In this document: piece by piece, positions 1-17,167 of the stretch
Layout of the letters: each line of letters opens with the position of its first letter
Numbering within the stretch: position 1 is the stretch's first letter
Source of the DNA: Methylovirgula sp. HY1
GTDB taxonomy: Bacteria > Pseudomonadota > Alphaproteobacteria > Rhizobiales > Beijerinckiaceae
Assembly: GCF_019343105.1 (NCBI RefSeq)
Contig: NZ_CP073764.1
Span: 930,001-994,000 of the forward strand
Direction of reading: 5' to 3'
DNA: 64,000 bases
Program-made: the position numbers and the translations under genes
Notes under the pieces: model-generated
What the model was told of the DNA's origin: nothing
What the model saw: the letters and a program-made list of their open reading frames with translations, nothing else
The model's database searches: none

Positions 1-685
<685 letters not shown>

Positions 686-722
686 GGCTTGGCTCCTCTA
701 ACCCCTTTTTTCGACTGGACGC

Positions 723-2798
723 TCAGGCGTATTTGGCCTGTACCTTGGCCGCTTCACCCGCGGGCACCTGCTCATAATGGTCGAACTGCATCGTGTAATT
801 GGCTCGTCCTTGCGAGAAGGACCGCAGCTGATTGACGTAGCCGAACATATTGTTAAGCGGCACCATGGCGTTGATGACCACTGCATTGCCACGCATATCC
901 TGGCCCTGCACTTGGCCGCGGCGGGCGAGAAGATCGCCCATCACCGAACCCGTATAGTCTTCCGGCGTCGTCACTTCGACCTTCATGATCGGCTCGAGCA
1001 GAACCGCATTACCCTTTTGCAGAGCTTCGCGGAACGCCGCGCGAGCAGCGATTTCGAAGGCCAGCACCGACGAGTCGACTTCGTGATATGCGCCGTCGAT
1101 CAAGGTGGCCTTGACGTCGACGACCGGGAAGCCGGCGAGAATGCCGGAACCCATCACGCTGTTGATGCCCTTTTCGACGCCCGGAATATATTCCTTCGGC
1201 ACGGCGCCGCCGACGATCTTCGATTCAAAGGCTGAACCGCCGCCCGTCTCGTTCGGCTCGAAGATGATCTTGACGCGCGCAAACTGGCCTGTGCCACCGG
1301 TCTGTTTCTTATGCGTGTAATCGATTTCCACCTTCTTGGTCATCTTCTCGCGATAGGCGACCTGCGGCTGGCCGATATTGGCATCGACCTTGTAGGTACG
1401 CTTGAGAATATCGACCTTGATGTCGAGGTGGAGCTCGCCCATGCCCTTGAGAATGGTCTGGCCGGATTCCGGATCGGTCGACACCCGGAACGACGGATCT
1501 TCGGCGGCAAGCTTGGCGAGAGCGACGCCGAGCTTTTCCTGATCCGTCTTGGTCTTCGGCTCGATCGCGATCTCGATGACCGGATCGGGAAATTCCATGC
1601 GCTCGAGGATCACCGCGTGATTGGGATCGCAGAGCGTGTCGCCGGTGCGCGTATCCTTGAGACCCGCGAGCGCAATAATGTCGCCGGCATAAGCCTCTTT
1701 AATGTCTTCGCGGTTGTTCGCATGCATCAGCAGCATGCGGCCGATCCGCTCCTTCTTGTCCTTCGTCGAATTGAGCACCGTGGTGCCCGAGTCGAGATGG
1801 CCAGAATAGACGCGCGCAAAGGTAATCGTCCCGACGAAAGGATCGTCCATGATCTTGAAGGCGAGCACGGATAAGGGCTCTTCATCGGACGGATGCCGGA
1901 CGATTTCCTCACCCGTGTCGAAATCGACGCCCTTGATCGCCTCGCGATCGAGGGGCGAAGGCAGATAATCGACAACCGCGTCGAGTAGCGGCTGAACACC
2001 CTTGTTCTTGAACGCGGAGCCGCAGAAAACCGGGACGAAGGCGACGGTCTTCACCGCCTTACGGATCAGGCTCTTCAGCAAAGCCTCGTCCGGCTCGCCA
2101 CCGTCGAGATAGGCGGCCATCGCATCATCATCGAGTTCGACGGCGGCTTCGATCAGCATCTGCCGATATTCGACAGCCTTGTCGAGAAGCCCCGCGGGGA
2201 TCTCTTCGTCGTGATAGTTGGCGCCGAGCGCTTCATCTTCCCAGACGACGGCCTTCATGCGAACGAGGTCGATGATCCCCTTGAAATCCGTCTCCGACCC
2301 GATCGGCAATTGCACGCAAACCGGACGTCCGGCAACCTTGGTCTTGATGTCCTCGACGCAGCGGAAGAAGTCGGCGCCGATCTTGTCCATCTTGTTGACG
2401 AAGACGATGCGCGGCACATTATATTTATCGGCTTGACGCCAGACGGTTTCGGTCTGCGGCTCGACACCCTGGTTGCCGTCGAGCACACAGACGGCACCGT
2501 CGAGAACACGCAGCGAGCGCTCCACTTCGATGGTGAAATCGACGTGGCCGGGCGTGTCGATGATGTTCAGACGCTTGCCGTTCCAGAACGTCGTGGTCGC
2601 CGCCGATGTGATGGTGATGCCGCGCTCTTGTTCCTGCGTCATCCAATCCATCGTGGCGGCGCCCTCATGGACTTCGCCGATCTTATGCGACTTGCCGGAA
2701 TAGTAGAGGATGCGCTCGGTCGTCGTCGTCTTGCCCGCATCGATATGGGCCATGATACCGAAATTTCGGTAGTCTTGGATCGGATGAACGCGCGGCAT
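723..2798 (-). CDS. fusA: elongation factor G
   Basis: This is the translocase GTPase of translation, 691 residues, the normal length. The N-terminus [20 protein letters not shown] carries the G1 motif [12 protein letters not shown], the G2/G3 region around [14 protein letters not shown] and DTPGHVDFT, and [10 protein letters not shown] as G4. Domains II to V follow to the end. It lies between rpsG (37 bases upstream) and tuf, the usual str operon position. Nothing in it is unusual. Confidence 0.98.
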   Translation of the reverse strand: MPRVHPIQDYRNFGIMAHIDAGKTTTTERILYYSGKSHKIGEVHEGAATMDWMTQEQERGITITSAATTTFWNGKRLNIIDTPGHVDFTIEVERSLRVLDGAVCVLDGNQGVEPQTETVWRQADKYNVPRIVFVNKMDKIGADFFRCVEDIKTKVAGRPVCVQLPIGSETDFKGIIDLVRMKAVVWEDEALGANYHDEEIPAGLLDKAVEYRQMLIEAAVELDDDAMAAYLDGGEPDEALLKSLIRKAVKTVAFVPVFCGSAFKNKGVQPLLDAVVDYLPSPLDREAIKGVDFDTGEEIVRHPSDEEPLSVLAFKIMDDPFVGTITFARVYSGHLDSGTTVLNSTKDKKERIGRMLLMHANNREDIKEAYAGDIIALAGLKDTRTGDTLCDPNHAVILERMEFPDPVIEIAIEPKTKTDQEKLGVALAKLAAEDPSFRVSTDPESGQTILKGMGELHLDIKVDILKRTYKVDANIGQPQVAYREKMTKKVEIDYTHKKQTGGTGQFARVKIIFEPNETGGGSAFESKIVGGAVPKEYIPGVEKGINSVMGSGILAGFPVVDVKATLIDGAYHEVDSSVLAFEIAARAAFREALQKGNAVLLEPIMKVEVTTPEDYTGSVMGDLLARRGQVQGQDMRGNAVVINAMVPLNNMFGYVNQLRSFSQGRANYTMQFDHYEQVPAGEAAKVQAKYA

Positions 2799-2834
2799 GA
2801 GAGCAGTTCCTTCAAAGACGACGAAGTATTAGGT

Positions 2835-3305
2835 CTACCAACGGTAATGCGAGAAGGCGCGGTTGGCTTCCGCCATCCGGTGCGTGTCTTCACGCTTCTT
2901 CACGGCATTGCCGCGATTATTCGCAGCATCCATGATTTCCGCCGAAAGGCGGTCAACCATGGTCTTGTCGTTGCGGCCGCGCGCCGCGGTGATGATCCAG
3001 CGGATGGCCAGGGCCTGCCGGCGCTCGGGCCGCACCTCGACCGGAACCTGATAGGTCGCACCACCAACACGGCGCGAGCGCACCTCGATCGCCGGAGCGA
3101 CATTTTCCAAGGCCTGGCGGAAGAGCGGCAAAGGCTCGGCGCGCATCTTCCCCTCGATGATGTCGAAGGCTCCGTAGACGATCGTTTCGGCGACCGACTT
3201 CTTGCCGTCATACATGATCGAATTCATGAATTTGGCGAGAATGACATCACCGAACTTGGCGTCCGGAATGATTTCTCGCTTCTCGGCCCGATGGCGGCGC
3301 GACAT
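2835..3305 (-). CDS. rpsG: 30S ribosomal protein S7
   Basis: A 156-residue primary 16S rRNA-binding protein of the small-subunit head. [12 protein letters not shown] at the N-terminus and the conserved core [16 protein letters not shown] are family hallmarks. It is the second gene of the str operon, 165 bases after rpsL. In other bacteria S7 is the autoregulator of this operon; no S7 operator was recognised by eye here. Confidence 0.98.
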   Translation of the reverse strand: MSRRHRAEKREIIPDAKFGDVILAKFMNSIMYDGKKSVAETIVYGAFDIIEGKMRAEPLPLFRQALENVAPAIEVRSRRVGGATYQVPVEVRPERRQALAIRWIITAARGRNDKTMVDRLSAEIMDAANNRGNAVKKREDTHRMAEANRAFSHYRW

Positions 3306-3470
3306 GTCCTTCGTCCTTAACCTGTTCGAAACTCAGCTTGCGGCTTCCGGGTGTGCCGTTCGGCATCCGTCACCACGTTTCGAGCGCCCATAATCGCGCG
3401 CCCAATAGTCTAATTTAGACCGACACAGCGGCAATGCGAACCAAAACCCGCACGCCGCGCGCACAGCCCC

Positions 3471-3842
3471 TTACTTCGGCCGCTTGGCACCATATTTCGA
3501 ACGGCGCTGCTTACGGTTCTTCACGCCCTGCGTATCGAGTACGCCGCGGAGAATATGATAGCGCACGCCAGGCAGATCCTTGACGCGGCCGCCGCGGATC
3601 ATCACCACCGAATGTTCCTGCAGGTTATGGCCTTCGCCCGGAATATAGCCGATCACCTCAAAGCCGTTGGTCAGCCGCACCTTGGCAACTTTACGCAAAG
3701 CCGAATTCGGCTTCTTCGGCGTCGTCGTATAGACGCGCGTGCAGACGCCACGCTTCTGCGGGCAGGCGCCGAGATGGCGGGCCTTTTCGCGATAGACCTT
3801 TTCCTGCCGCGGCTTGCGGATCAACTGACTGATCGTCGGCAT
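3471..3842 (-). CDS. rpsL: 30S ribosomal protein S12
   Basis: A 123-residue decoding-centre protein and first gene of the str operon. The conserved [13 protein letters not shown] and GGRVKDLPG segments are intact. The two lysines most often altered in streptomycin-resistant mutants are the wild-type residues, so the sequence gives no sign of that resistance. Confidence 0.98.
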   Translation of the reverse strand: MPTISQLIRKPRQEKVYREKARHLGACPQKRGVCTRVYTTTPKKPNSALRKVAKVRLTNGFEVIGYIPGEGHNLQEHSVVMIRGGRVKDLPGVRYHILRGVLDTQGVKNRKQRRSKYGAKRPK

Positions 3843-4174
3843 GCTTTGCCTTGCCTCTTCGCCTTAATCTATACCTTTAAGCTCATGCGCCGACCCTAGC
3901 CGACACCGATCTTAATCCAATCTCGCTCAGCGCACCGACGGACAGCACCTGCCCGGCAACGCAAAAGAATCAGCGCCTTCAGCCCCTTCAAGGGCATCTG
4001 GCGCTGGTACGAGCAGAGGAACACGACAATGCCGCGTTCATGCCTTCCGAGGATTGCGGAGACCGCTATCCATGATGACTGACAGTCGCTGAGACGACAG
4101 CGTTTAGGTTCACATGGCTTCGGGACGTGCCGTCCTGAACAGAGAAGAACCTACGGCCTATCGAAAGTGTACGG

Positions 4175-4203
4175 AACTTAATGTCGTCGCCGCTCGCCGT
4201 CAA
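4175..4203 (-). promoter_or_regulatory. candidate sigma-70 promoter of the str operon
   Basis: Read leftward, TTGACG (4198-4203) is separated by 17 bases from TAAGTT (4175-4180), about 330 bases before rpsL. It lies in the 594-base gap 3843-4436 between rpsL and rpoC. Apart from this promoter I see no gene in that gap; the short open frames there have no recognisable protein content. Confidence 0.5.
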
Positions 4204-4436
4204 CCCCTTTGCACTGCGAAATCAGTGGTGTTCAATTGGTTAATTGCTTGCCGCGCTCTTTGGCCCGCAAACGAGCCAAATACAGCGCATTCAGCGACGC
4301 CCCCCGTGTCTTGAGCTGTTTGCAGGGCAAACCGCACGAAGACACGGGATTGATCGAGCAACAAGCGCCTTACCGCCGTCTTCGAGGCGGCCACACAGCG
4401 GCCGCGCCGAAAGAGCGGATGAAACCATGGCCAAAA

Positions 4437-8741
<4,305 letters not shown>

Positions 8742-8863
8742 TCACGCCAAAACATAGAGAAGCGCGGCGTGAGCACCTGATGGAGTCCTGCCGCGCAAAC
8801 AGCGTCGCGGCAGGCATTGAGCGGACGCGACCCATCCGCCCTCGAGTCTACGATATCTCGCAC

Positions 8864-11800
8864 CTATTCCGCGGCCGCCGCAGTCGGCGGCAGCAGATTG
8901 GTCGGCGGTGGCTCGATCGCCGATTTCAGCTCAACATTGAGACCGAGCGAGCGCATCTCCTTCACCAGAACGTTGAAGCTCTCGGGAATGCCCGATTCAA
9001 ACGTATCCTCTCCACGCACGATCGATTCATAGACTTTGGTTCGGCCGGCCACGTCGTCCGACTTCACCGTCAGCATTTCCTGCAGCGTATAGGCGGCGCC
9101 ATAGGCTTCGAGCGCCCAGACCTCCATTTCGCCGAAGCGCTGGCCACCGAACTGCGCCTTACCACCGAGCGGCTGCTGAGTGACGAGGCTGTAGGGACCA
9201 ATCGAACGCGCATGAATCTTGTCGTCGACGAGATGATGCAGCTTCAACATATAGATGTAGCCGACCGTCACCTTACGATCGAACGTATCGCCCGTGCGCC
9301 CGTCGAAGAGCGTCACCTGACCGGACCGATCGAGACCGGCCCGCTCCAGCATTTCGCAAATGTCGGGCTCATGCGCGCCGTCGAAGACCGGCGTCGCGAT
9401 GGGCACACCGCGGCGCAGATTCTCGCCGACTTCGAGCAAGGTCGTCTCGTCGAGCGCCTCGATCTCTTCCTTGGCGCCATAGATATCGACAAGCTCGTGC
9501 CGCAGCGGTCTGGCGTCCTTGTTCTTCAAATAGGCGTTGACCGCCTTGGACACCTGCTTGCCGAGACCCGCGCAAGCCCAACCGAGATGCGTTTCGAGAA
9601 TCTGGCCGACATTCATTCGGCTCGGCACGCCGAGCGGATTGAGAACGATATCGACCGGCGTGCCGTCGGCGAGGAAAGGCATATCTTCCTGCGGCACGAT
9701 CTTCGACACGACGCCCTTGTTGCCATGGCGTCCCGCCATCTTGTCGCCCGGCTGGATCTTGCGCTTGACCGCGACGAAGACCTTGACCGTCTTCATCACG
9801 CCCGGCGGCAACTCGTCGCCACGCTGCAATTTCTCGACCTTGTCGAGGAAGCGGCTTTCCAGCCCCTTCTTCGCCTCGTCGTATTGCTTCCGCATCGCCT
9901 CGATTTCGATCATGAGCTGATCGTCTTCGACCGCGAAAGTCCACCATTGCGAGCGCGGATAGCTTTCGAAGCTCTCCTTGCCGAGGATCGTCTCTTTCTT
10001 GAAGCCTTTCGGGCCGGCGACCGCCACCTTGCCGCTCAGCAGCTCCGAGAGGCGGCTGTAGACGTTGCGGTCGAGGATCGCGAGCTCGTCGTCGCGGTCC
10101 TTAGCGAGCCGCTCGATTTCCTCGCGCTCGATCGCCTGGGCGCGCTCATCCTTTTCGACGCCATGCCGGTTGAAGACACGCACTTCGACGATCGTGCCCT
10201 GGACGCCCGGCGGCACGCGCAGCGACGTATCGCGCACGTCGGAAGCCTTTTCGCCGAAGATCGCGCGCAAAAGCTTTTCTTCCGGCGTCATCGGGCTCTC
10301 GCCCTTCGGCGTGATCTTGCCGACGAGAATATCGCCAGCCTGAACTTCCGCACCGATATAGACGATGCCCGCCTCGTCGAGATTCTTCAGCGCCTCTTCC
10401 GAGACGTTCGGAATGTCGCGCGTGATCTCTTCCGGGCCGAGCTTGGTATCGCGCGCCATCACCTCGAAATCATCGATATGGATCGAGGTGAAGACATCGT
10501 CCTTGACGATCCGCTCGTTCAAGAGAATCGAATCTTCGAAGTTGTAACCGTTCCACGGCATGAAGGCGACGAGCACGTTGCGGCCGAGCGCGAGATCGCC
10601 GAGTTCCGTCGACGGACCGTCGGCAATGATGTCGCCCTTGCGCACGAAATCGCCGATCCGCACCAGCGGCTTCTGATTGATGCAGGTCGATTGGTTCGAA
10701 CGCTGGAACTTCATCAGCCGATAGATGTCGACGCCGGGCTTGCCGCCGTCGGTTTCCTCGGTGGCGCGCACCACGATACGGGTCGCATCGACCTGATCGA
10801 TATAGCCGCTGCGCCGCGCCGCGATCGCCGCGCCGGAGTCCCGGGCCACGACAGATTCCATACCGGTGCCGACGAGAGGCGCATCCGCCTTGATGAGCGG
10901 CACCGCCTGGCGCTGCATGTTCGAACCCATCAGCGCGCGGTTGGCGTCGTCATTCTCAAGGAATGGGATGAGCGCCGCGGCGACGGAGACGATCTGCTTG
11001 GGCGACACATCCATGAAATCGACGCGGTCAGGCGTGATCATCACGACGTCGCCGGAATGCCGGCAGACCACCAGATCTTCCGTCAGGGTACGATTCTTAT
11101 CGACCGGAGCATTGGCCTGGGCGACGTAATATTTGCTCTCTTCCATAGCCGAGAGATAGATGACCTCATCGGTCAAGCGGCCTTCCTTGACGCGGCGATA
11201 GGGCGCTTCGATAAAGCCGTATTTGTTGACGCGCGCGAAAGTCGCGAGCGAATTGATGAGGCCGATGTTCGGACCTTCCGGCGTCTCGATCGGGCAGATA
11301 CGGCCATAATGGGTCGGATGCACGTCGCGGACTTCGAAGCCCGCGCGTTCGCGCGTTAGTCCGCCCGGGCCGAGCGCCGACAGACGCCGCTTATGGGTGA
11401 TTTCGGACAGCGGATTGGTCTGGTCCATAAATTGCGACAATTGCGACGAGCCAAAGAACTCGCGCACCGCCGCCGCCGCCGGCTTGGCATTGATGAGATC
11501 CTGCGGCATCACCGTATCGATATCGACCGAGGACATGCGCTCCTTGATCGCCCGCTCCATCCGCAACAGACCGAGGCGATATTGATTTTCCATCAATTCG
11601 CCGACCGAGCGGACACGCCGATTGCCGAGATGATCGATGTCGTCGATCTCGCCGCGGCCATCGCGCAAATCGACGAGCGCGCGCACGACCGCGACAATGT
11701 CCTCCTTGCGCAGGGTGCGCATGGTATCCGGCGCATCGAGATCGAGACGCATGTTCATTTTCACGCGGCCGACGGCCGAGAGATCATAACGCTCGGAATC

Positions 11801-13006
11801 GAAGAACAACGAATGGAACATCGCCTCCGCCGTATCGAGCGTCGGCGGTTCGCCCGGCCGCATCACGCGATAGATGTCGAAGAGCGCGTCCTCGCGCGAA
11901 TTATTCTTATCGACCGCCAGCGTGTTGCGGATATAGGGGCCGACATTGACGTGATCGATGTCGAGGATCGGCAATTCGTCGAATCCCACTTCGATCAGCG
12001 ACGGCAAGGTCTTCACCGTGATCTCGTCGCCGGCTTCGGCAAAGATCTCGCCGGTCGCCGGATCATAGAGATCCGAAGCGATGTAATTGCCGTAAAGATC
12101 GGCATCCTGGACCTTGATCGCCTTCAGCCCCTTTTCGACGAGCTGCCGGCCGGCACGTACGGTGAGCTTCTTGCCCGCTTCGAGCACGACTTCGCCACTA
12201 TCGGCGTCGACGAGATCGATGCTCGCCTTCATGCCCTTCATCCGTTCGGGATCGAAAGGCAGCCGCCAGCCGTCACCGTCGCGGGTATAGGTCAGCGTAT
12301 TATAGAAAGTGCGCAGAACCTCTTCGCCATCCATGCCCAGAGCATAGAGTAGCGAACTCACCGGAATTTTGCGGCGGCGGTCGATGCGCGCATAGACGAT
12401 GTCCTTGGCGTCGAATTCAATGTCGAGCCAGGAACCGCGATAAGGAATGATGCGCGCGGCAAAGAGCAGCTTGCCGGAGGAATGACTCTTGCCTTTGTCG
12501 TGGTCGAAGAAGACACCCGGCGACCGGTGCATCTGCGAAACGATGACACGTTCCGTGCCATTGACGATGAAGGTGCCATTCATCGTCATGAAGGGCATGT
12601 CGCCCATATAGACGTCTTGTTCCTTGATGTCCTTGACGGATTTCGCGCCCGTGTCCGGATCGACATCGAACACGATGAGGCGCAGCGTGACTTTCAGCGG
12701 CGCGGCGAAAGTCATGCCGCGCTGGCGGCACTCGTCGACATCATATTTCGGCGGCTCGAATTCATAGCGAACGAACTCGAGCAGCGCGACGCTGTTGAAA
12801 TCGGAAATGGGGAAGACCGATTTGAAGACGGCCTGCAGACCTTCCTCGAGCCGACCGCCTTGCGGCTCGTCGACCATCAGGAACTGATCATAGGAGGCCT
12901 TCTGGACTTCAATCAGATTCGGCATCTCCGCGACTTCGCGGATATGCCCGAAAAATTTGCGAACGCGCTTCCGGCCACTGAAGGTTTGCGCAATTGATTG
13001 AGCCAT
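8864..13006 (-). CDS. rpoB: DNA-directed RNA polymerase subunit beta
   Basis: The beta subunit of core RNA polymerase, about 1380 residues. The start [20 protein letters not shown] is preceded by GAGGAGCAAT; the longer in-frame extension has no ribosome binding site. The rifampicin-binding region reads [13 protein letters not shown] and then [13 protein letters not shown], with no common resistance substitution. C-terminal motifs such as [14 protein letters not shown]-type sequence (here [14 protein letters not shown]) are intact. Confidence 0.97.
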   Translation of the reverse strand: MAQSIAQTFSGRKRVRKFFGHIREVAEMPNLIEVQKASYDQFLMVDEPQGGRLEEGLQAVFKSVFPISDFNSVALLEFVRYEFEPPKYDVDECRQRGMTFAAPLKVTLRLIVFDVDPDTGAKSVKDIKEQDVYMGDMPFMTMNGTFIVNGTERVIVSQMHRSPGVFFDHDKGKSHSSGKLLFAARIIPYRGSWLDIEFDAKDIVYARIDRRRKIPVSSLLYALGMDGEEVLRTFYNTLTYTRDGDGWRLPFDPERMKGMKASIDLVDADSGEVVLEAGKKLTVRAGRQLVEKGLKAIKVQDADLYGNYIASDLYDPATGEIFAEAGDEITVKTLPSLIEVGFDELPILDIDHVNVGPYIRNTLAVDKNNSREDALFDIYRVMRPGEPPTLDTAEAMFHSLFFDSERYDLSAVGRVKMNMRLDLDAPDTMRTLRKEDIVAVVRALVDLRDGRGEIDDIDHLGNRRVRSVGELMENQYRLGLLRMERAIKERMSSVDIDTVMPQDLINAKPAAAAVREFFGSSQLSQFMDQTNPLSEITHKRRLSALGPGGLTRERAGFEVRDVHPTHYGRICPIETPEGPNIGLINSLATFARVNKYGFIEAPYRRVKEGRLTDEVIYLSAMEESKYYVAQANAPVDKNRTLTEDLVVCRHSGDVVMITPDRVDFMDVSPKQIVSVAAALIPFLENDDANRALMGSNMQRQAVPLIKADAPLVGTGMESVVARDSGAAIAARRSGYIDQVDATRIVVRATEETDGGKPGVDIYRLMKFQRSNQSTCINQKPLVRIGDFVRKGDIIADGPSTELGDLALGRNVLVAFMPWNGYNFEDSILLNERIVKDDVFTSIHIDDFEVMARDTKLGPEEITRDIPNVSEEALKNLDEAGIVYIGAEVQAGDILVGKITPKGESPMTPEEKLLRAIFGEKASDVRDTSLRVPPGVQGTIVEVRVFNRHGVEKDERAQAIEREEIERLAKDRDDELAILDRNVYSRLSELLSGKVAVAGPKGFKKETILGKESFESYPRSQWWTFAVEDDQLMIEIEAMRKQYDEAKKGLESRFLDKVEKLQRGDELPPGVMKTVKVFVAVKRKIQPGDKMAGRHGNKGVVSKIVPQEDMPFLADGTPVDIVLNPLGVPSRMNVGQILETHLGWACAGLGKQVSKAVNAYLKNKDARPLRHELVDIYGAKEEIEALDETTLLEVGENLRRGVPIATPVFDGAHEPDICEMLERAGLDRSGQVTLFDGRTGDTFDRKVTVGYIYMLKLHHLVDDKIHARSIGPYSLVTQQPLGGKAQFGGQRFGEMEVWALEAYGAAYTLQEMLTVKSDDVAGRTKVYESIVRGEDTFESGIPESFNVLVKEMRSLGLNVELKSAIEPPPTNLLPPTAAAAE

Positions 13007-13316
13007 ATTGCTCCTCGCATCTGATAGGCGGCGGGGCCATGGCCTCAACACCGCACAAAGATCGCGTCCCCGGAACCCGGTTCACGCGGCGGGACTTGGG
13101 ATCCCGTCATTTTTCACGTCCACAGCGTGCTTCCCGCCGCGTCTCGGCAGCAAAGTTCTCGTCAAGCACGCCGTAGAAAATCCGACCCAGTCTTCAAGCA
13201 GGGACACGCTCATTGGTTGGCCGACACGCCCTTCCTGTCGCGACATCCGCGTCCACTCAGCATAGCCGCCAGGGCGGAATATTTGCCGGCGGCTTCATTG
13301 AAAGCAACGCCGATGC

Positions 13317-13374
13317 GGTCCCGGAGCAAGCTCCGGGACCGTCCAAACGAAAATGGGATCGACTTTGCGATCCC
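13317..13374 (-). terminator. two tandem hairpins between rplL and rpoB (candidate attenuator)
   Basis: 13317-13340 is a perfect inverted repeat of two 11-base arms (GGTCCCGGAGC and its complement) around two bases. 13355-13374 is a 7-base stem (GGGATCG/CGATCCC) with a 6-base loop. Read leftward, the second hairpin is followed by ATTTTCG, a short T-rich tail. They sit just after the rplL stop in the 376-base rplL-rpoB gap. In enterobacteria a partial terminator here lowers rpoBC transcription relative to the ribosomal genes; the same role is inferred. Confidence 0.5.
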
Positions 13375-13382
13375 GCCGCAAC

Positions 13383-13760
13383 TCACTTGAGCTCGACCTT
13401 CGCGCCGGCCTTCTCGAGAGTCGCCTTGATCTTTTCGGCCTCATCCTTCGGAATGCCTTCCTTGACAGGCTTCGGCGCACCCTCGACGAGATCCTTCGCT
13501 TCCTTGAGGCCGAGGCCGGTCACGGCGCGAACTTCCTTGATCACTTCGATCTTCTTGTCGCCAGCGCCGACAAGCATCACGGTGAATTCGGTCTGCTCCT
13601 CGACCGGAGCGGCGGCCGCGCCACCCGCCGGGCCAGCGGCGACGGCAACAGCGGCGGCGGCCGAGACGCCCCACTTCTCTTCCAGCATCTTGGCGAGTTC
13701 GGCAGCCTCGAGCACCGTGAGGCTGGACAGGTCATCGACGATTTTTTCCAGATTGGCCAT
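13383..13760 (-). CDS. rplL: 50S ribosomal protein L7/L12
   Basis: A 125-residue stalk protein that recruits translation GTPases. The N-terminal dimerisation domain ([20 protein letters not shown]) leads into an Ala/Gly-rich hinge at about residues 38-52. The globular domain follows with [20 protein letters not shown]. It lies 57 bases after rplJ, as expected for the L10-L12 pair. Confidence 0.98.
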   Translation of the reverse strand: MANLEKIVDDLSSLTVLEAAELAKMLEEKWGVSAAAAVAVAAGPAGGAAAAPVEEQTEFTVMLVGAGDKKIEVIKEVRAVTGLGLKEAKDLVEGAPKPVKEGIPKDEAEKIKATLEKAGAKVELK

Positions 13761-13817
13761 TGAAACAGTTCCTTTGATTTTGGTCGTAGCTTTGGGCTGA
13801 AGATCGCAGATCGGCGC

Positions 13818-14336
13818 TCAGGCCGCCGCGTCCTTTTCGGCATAGGCTTTGACAACACGGGCGAGTTTGGCCGCCGGTGCAGTCGAGAGCTGAGCGAGTT
13901 TGGTGGCCGGCGCCTGAATGAGACCAATGAGCTTGGCCCGCAATTCATCCAGCGACGGCAAGGTCGCAAGCGACTTGACCGCTTCGGGGTCGAGCACCGT
14001 CTTGCCCATGGCGCCGCCGAGAATCACGAGCTTGTCGTTATCCTTGGCGAAAGCCACGGCCGCCTTGGGTGCCGCAACCGGATCGGTCGAATAGGCGAGC
14101 AAAGTGGGGCCCTTCAAAAGCCCCGCGACGGAGGCAAGCTCCGTCCCGTCGAGCGCGATCTTGGTCAGCCTATTTTTCGTCACTTGGACGGTTGCGCCGG
14201 CGGCGCGCATTTGTTTGCGCAGCGCCTGCATTTGGGCCACCGTCAAGCCCGAATAATGCGCCACCACCACGACTGACGTCTGTTGCAAGACGTCGTGCAA
14301 AGTGGTGACGAAAGCTTTCTTTTCAGCTCTGTCCAC
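13818..14336 (-). CDS. rplJ: 50S ribosomal protein L10
   Basis: A 172-residue stalk base protein that binds 23S rRNA and carries L7/L12 dimers on its C-terminal helix. I place the start at the GTG ending at 14336 ([17 protein letters not shown]), which gives the usual family length; the open frame extends 77 codons further upstream into unrelated sequence. In the core, [20 protein letters not shown] and [14 protein letters not shown] are typical. Confidence 0.95.
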   Translation of the reverse strand: MDRAEKKAFVTTLHDVLQQTSVVVVAHYSGLTVAQMQALRKQMRAAGATVQVTKNRLTKIALDGTELASVAGLLKGPTLLAYSTDPVAAPKAAVAFAKDNDKLVILGGAMGKTVLDPEAVKSLATLPSLDELRAKLIGLIQAPATKLAQLSTAPAAKLARVVKAYAEKDAAA

Positions 14337-14830
14337 TATACTCTCTCTGTCTGCGCGGGCACGGGCCCGCAGGTTGCGTCTGCCGGCCCGCAACAACCGA
14401 GAAACCCGGCTGTATCGGTACGGCGCCACGCCTGTCCTCCGGAACGCCCACGACGCTCCGGACAGAGGGATGCGACCAAAATCAAAGGTTGCAGGAGACT
14501 GCCGCACCTGCGCTTTCATATCGGTATCAACCCCGTCTATGCTGGCGCCCAACCTGCCCGGCGCCAATAACGGAACCGAACGAAGCCTTGGACATTAAGT
14601 CCGTACATAGGCCTCCCGATCTCTTGACTGAAGAAATCGCGGAGGTCGCCGATACGGACACCGGCAGTCTCGGACAGGACACGACCAGATAGGACCGAAG
14701 CAAAACTCCGATCCCCCGGCCGCTCCACCGCATTCGGTTCAGTCCCCAACCGGTACGCCCGGTACGGCAACGTCGTCAAACACGGAAGTTGAATAGAGTC
14801 CAGGGTCATAATCCGACATCGGCGACCCCG
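14337..14830 (-). promoter_or_regulatory. long leader of the rplJL-rpoBC transcript
   Basis: No convincing gene occupies this stretch between rplA and rplJ. With the promoter proposed at 14838-14866 it would be transcribed as an untranslated leader of roughly 490 bases. In other bacteria the L10-L12 complex binds such a leader to autoregulate; I did not identify the exact binding site by eye. Confidence 0.4.
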
Positions 14831-14837
14831 AACTCCC

Positions 14838-14866
14838 TATGTAGACTGATCCCACGCTGATGCCAA
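14838..14866 (-). promoter_or_regulatory. candidate promoter of rplJL-rpoBC
   Basis: Read leftward, TTGGCA (14861-14866) and TACATA (14838-14843) are spaced by 17 bases, within the gap between rplA and rplJ. This is the expected place for the separate promoter of the L10 operon. Confidence 0.45.
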
Positions 14867-14935
14867 GGGGGTGAATCCGCGTTTTTCCAGCTTGTCAAGC
14901 AGGCGCGACGCCCTGGCTTTGGACAGGCAGACGCC

Positions 14936-15631
14936 TCAGCTCATGACCGTACCCGGGTCCACCTTGACTCCCGGACCCATGGTCGATGAAATAGCAACCC
15001 TTTGAATATAGGTGCCTTTGGCGCCTTGCGGCTTAGCCTTGGCAACTGCGTCGACAAAGGCCGCGATGTTTTCGAGCAGCTTGCCTTCTTCGAAGGAAAC
15101 CTTGCCCACGCTGCCTTGAATGATGCCGGCCTTTTCCACACGGAATTCGACGGCGCCGCCCTTCGAGGCCTTGACCGCTGCCGTAATATCCATGGTCACG
15201 GTTCCGACCTTGGGGTTGGGCATCAAGCCGCGCGGACCGAGCACTTTGCCCAGGCGGCCGACGAGCGGCATCATATCAGGCGTCGCGATGCAGCGGTCGA
15301 AGTCGATCGTGCCACCCTGCACGGTGGTGACCAATTCCTCGGCCCCGACAACATCGGCTCCAGCCGCCTTGGCTTCGTCCGCCTTCGCGCCGCGGGCGAA
15401 AACCGCGACACGCACGGTGCGCCCGGTTCCGTTCGGGAGATTGACGACACCGCGGACCATCTGATCCGCATGTTTGGGATCGACGCCGAGATTCATGGCG
15501 ATTTCGATCGTTTCGTCGAACTTGGCAGTGGCCCGCTCCTTGACGAGCTTCACCGCCTCGGCGACCGGATAGAGCTTAACGCGGTCAATGCCTTCGCGCG
15601 ATTTGGCAATGCGCTTTCCAATGTGACCCAT
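14936..15631 (-). CDS. rplA: 50S ribosomal protein L1
   Basis: A 231-residue protein of the mobile L1 stalk, and usually the repressor of its own L11 operon. [20 protein letters not shown] starts the protein; the rRNA-binding core includes [19 protein letters not shown] and GTVTMDI. It follows rplK by only 4 bases, so the two are co-transcribed. Confidence 0.98.
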   Translation of the reverse strand: MGHIGKRIAKSREGIDRVKLYPVAEAVKLVKERATAKFDETIEIAMNLGVDPKHADQMVRGVVNLPNGTGRTVRVAVFARGAKADEAKAAGADVVGAEELVTTVQGGTIDFDRCIATPDMMPLVGRLGKVLGPRGLMPNPKVGTVTMDITAAVKASKGGAVEFRVEKAGIIQGSVGKVSFEEGKLLENIAAFVDAVAKAKPQGAKGTYIQRVAISSTMGPGVKVDPGTVMS

Positions 15632-15635
15632 TGCT

Positions 15636-16064
15636 TCACTCCACCACTTCGAGGCCGATCGAGCGCGCCGAACCCATGATCATTTGGGAAGCGGCCTCGA
15701 CGCTTGCGCAATTGAGGTCAGGCAGTTTCTTTTCGGCGATCTCGCGGATCTGCGCCTGGGTGACCTTGCCGACGAAGCCACGTCCCGTGGTCTTGGAGCC
15801 GGACTGAATGCCAGCCGCCTTCTTCAGGAAATAGGTCACGGGCGGGAGTTTCAGCTCGAAGGTGAAGGAGCGGTCCGCAAAGGCCGTGATGACGACCGGG
15901 ATCGGTGTCCCCTTCTCCATCTGCGCGGTCTTCGCATTGAAAGCCTTGCAGAATTCCATGATGTTCAAGCCGCGCTGGCCAAGCGCGGGGCCGATCGGCG
16001 GCGACGGATTAGCAGAACCCGCCGGCACCTGAAGCTTGACATAGCCGGTGATCTTTTTTGCCAT
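15636..16064 (-). CDS. rplK: 50S ribosomal protein L11
   Basis: A 142-residue protein of the GTPase-associated centre. The N-terminus [20 protein letters not shown], the proline-rich [20 protein letters not shown] segment and a C-terminal rRNA-binding domain are all present. The 328-base gap 16065-16392 upstream holds no gene I can support. It has one long-range inverted repeat (16284-16291 with 16316-16323), which may end nusG transcription. Confidence 0.98.
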   Translation of the reverse strand: MAKKITGYVKLQVPAGSANPSPPIGPALGQRGLNIMEFCKAFNAKTAQMEKGTPIPVVITAFADRSFTFELKLPPVTYFLKKAAGIQSGSKTTGRGFVGKVTQAQIREIAEKKLPDLNCASVEAASQMIMGSARSIGLEVVE

Positions 16065-16392
16065 TTAACTCTCCAACAAAACCCAGCCAAGCGTCGAAGC
16101 ACCTGATCGGTGGGTTGCGGTTGCGTGGTCGGACGGGAGATCCGGCTGGCGACCGGGCCCGTCTCCCACGCATCGAAGTTCCGTCCTGAAAAGCCAAAAG
16201 ACTTTCAAAAGCGAGACATCGGACGAATCCCATGCCCCGTCGGAACGGCACCTGTCTTCTGTTCAGAATTCTCTGTGCAGAAGCGAGGCTTTCTACACAT
16301 TCGCCGGACGAAGGCAAGCCTCGTCCACACCTTCGAGCGCCGGAAAGCGCATTTGACGCGCGTCGGCCGCGCTCGAAACGCCGGGGCGCGCG

Positions 16393-16923
16393 CTAAACCT
16401 TCTCGACCTGGCCATATTCCAGTTCGACCGGGGTCGGGCGGCCGAAGATCGACACCGCGACCTTGACCCGCGAGCGTGCCTCGTCGACCTCTTCGACGAC
16501 CCCGTTGAAGGACGCGAAGGGTCCGTCGGCGACCCGCACGGTCTCGCCGACCTCATAAGAGATCGAGGACTTCGGCCGCTCGACACCGTCTGCGACCTGC
16601 CCCTTGATGCGATCCGCCTCGGCGTCCGAGATCGGCATCGGCTTCTTGTCAGCGCCGAGAAAACCGGTGACCTTGGGCGTGTTCTTGATCAAGTGGTAGA
16701 TGTCGTCGCTCAAGTCGCATTTGACGAGAACATAGCCCGGAAAGAACTTGCGCTCGGAGCTGACCTTGCGGCCCTTGCGCACCTCGACCACTTGCTCGGT
16801 CGGCACCAAAACTTCTTCGAACTTATCGGCAAGACCGCGCTGCGCCGCTTGCTCGCGGATCGACTCGGCCACTTTCTTTTCGAAATTGGAATAGGCGTGG
16901 ACGATGTACCAGCGCATGCTCAT
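16393..16923 (-). CDS. nusG: transcription termination/antitermination protein NusG
   Basis: A 176-residue protein that couples RNA polymerase to Rho or the ribosome. The NGN domain starts at [20 protein letters not shown], and the KOW domain is at the C-terminus ([20 protein letters not shown]). The start chosen is MSMRWY at 16923, where GAGG lies six bases upstream; the second ATG (16917) is a possible alternative. It is 52 bases after secE, the classical secE-nusG pair. Confidence 0.95.
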   Translation of the reverse strand: MSMRWYIVHAYSNFEKKVAESIREQAAQRGLADKFEEVLVPTEQVVEVRKGRKVSSERKFFPGYVLVKCDLSDDIYHLIKNTPKVTGFLGADKKPMPISDAEADRIKGQVADGVERPKSSISYEVGETVRVADGPFASFNGVVEEVDEARSRVKVAVSIFGRPTPVELEYGQVEKV

Positions 16924-16975
16924 GACCGACCTCGGCTGCTCCTCGACATTCATAGGCTAAATCCAAAGGCCAACA

Positions 16976-17167
16976 TCAATGGCCGAGTTTCAAGATCAAA
17001 CTGACCATAAGCCGCAGCGACTGATCGACCGCCAGAAAGAACAGGCTGGTAAAAACCACCAAGATGATGACGAGCCCGGTGGTGATCAGGGTCTCGCGCC
17101 GCGACGGCCAAGTCACCTTATCGGCTTCGGCGCGGACCTCTTGGAGGAATCGGAAGAGATTAGCCAT
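16976..17167 (-). CDS. secE: preprotein translocase subunit SecE
   Basis: A 63-residue single-spanning subunit of the SecYEG channel. MANLFRFLQEVRAEADKVTW is followed by PSRRET, the conserved cytoplasmic signature, and then one transmembrane helix (TGLVIILVVFTSLFFLAVDQ). I start at the ATG of MANLF because the extra upstream codons are not family-like; the ribosome binding site is weak. The gap 17168-17576 up to tRNA-Trp contains no recognisable gene. Confidence 0.95.
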   Translation of the reverse strand: MANLFRFLQEVRAEADKVTWPSRRETLITTGLVIILVVFTSLFFLAVDQSLRLMVSLILKLGH

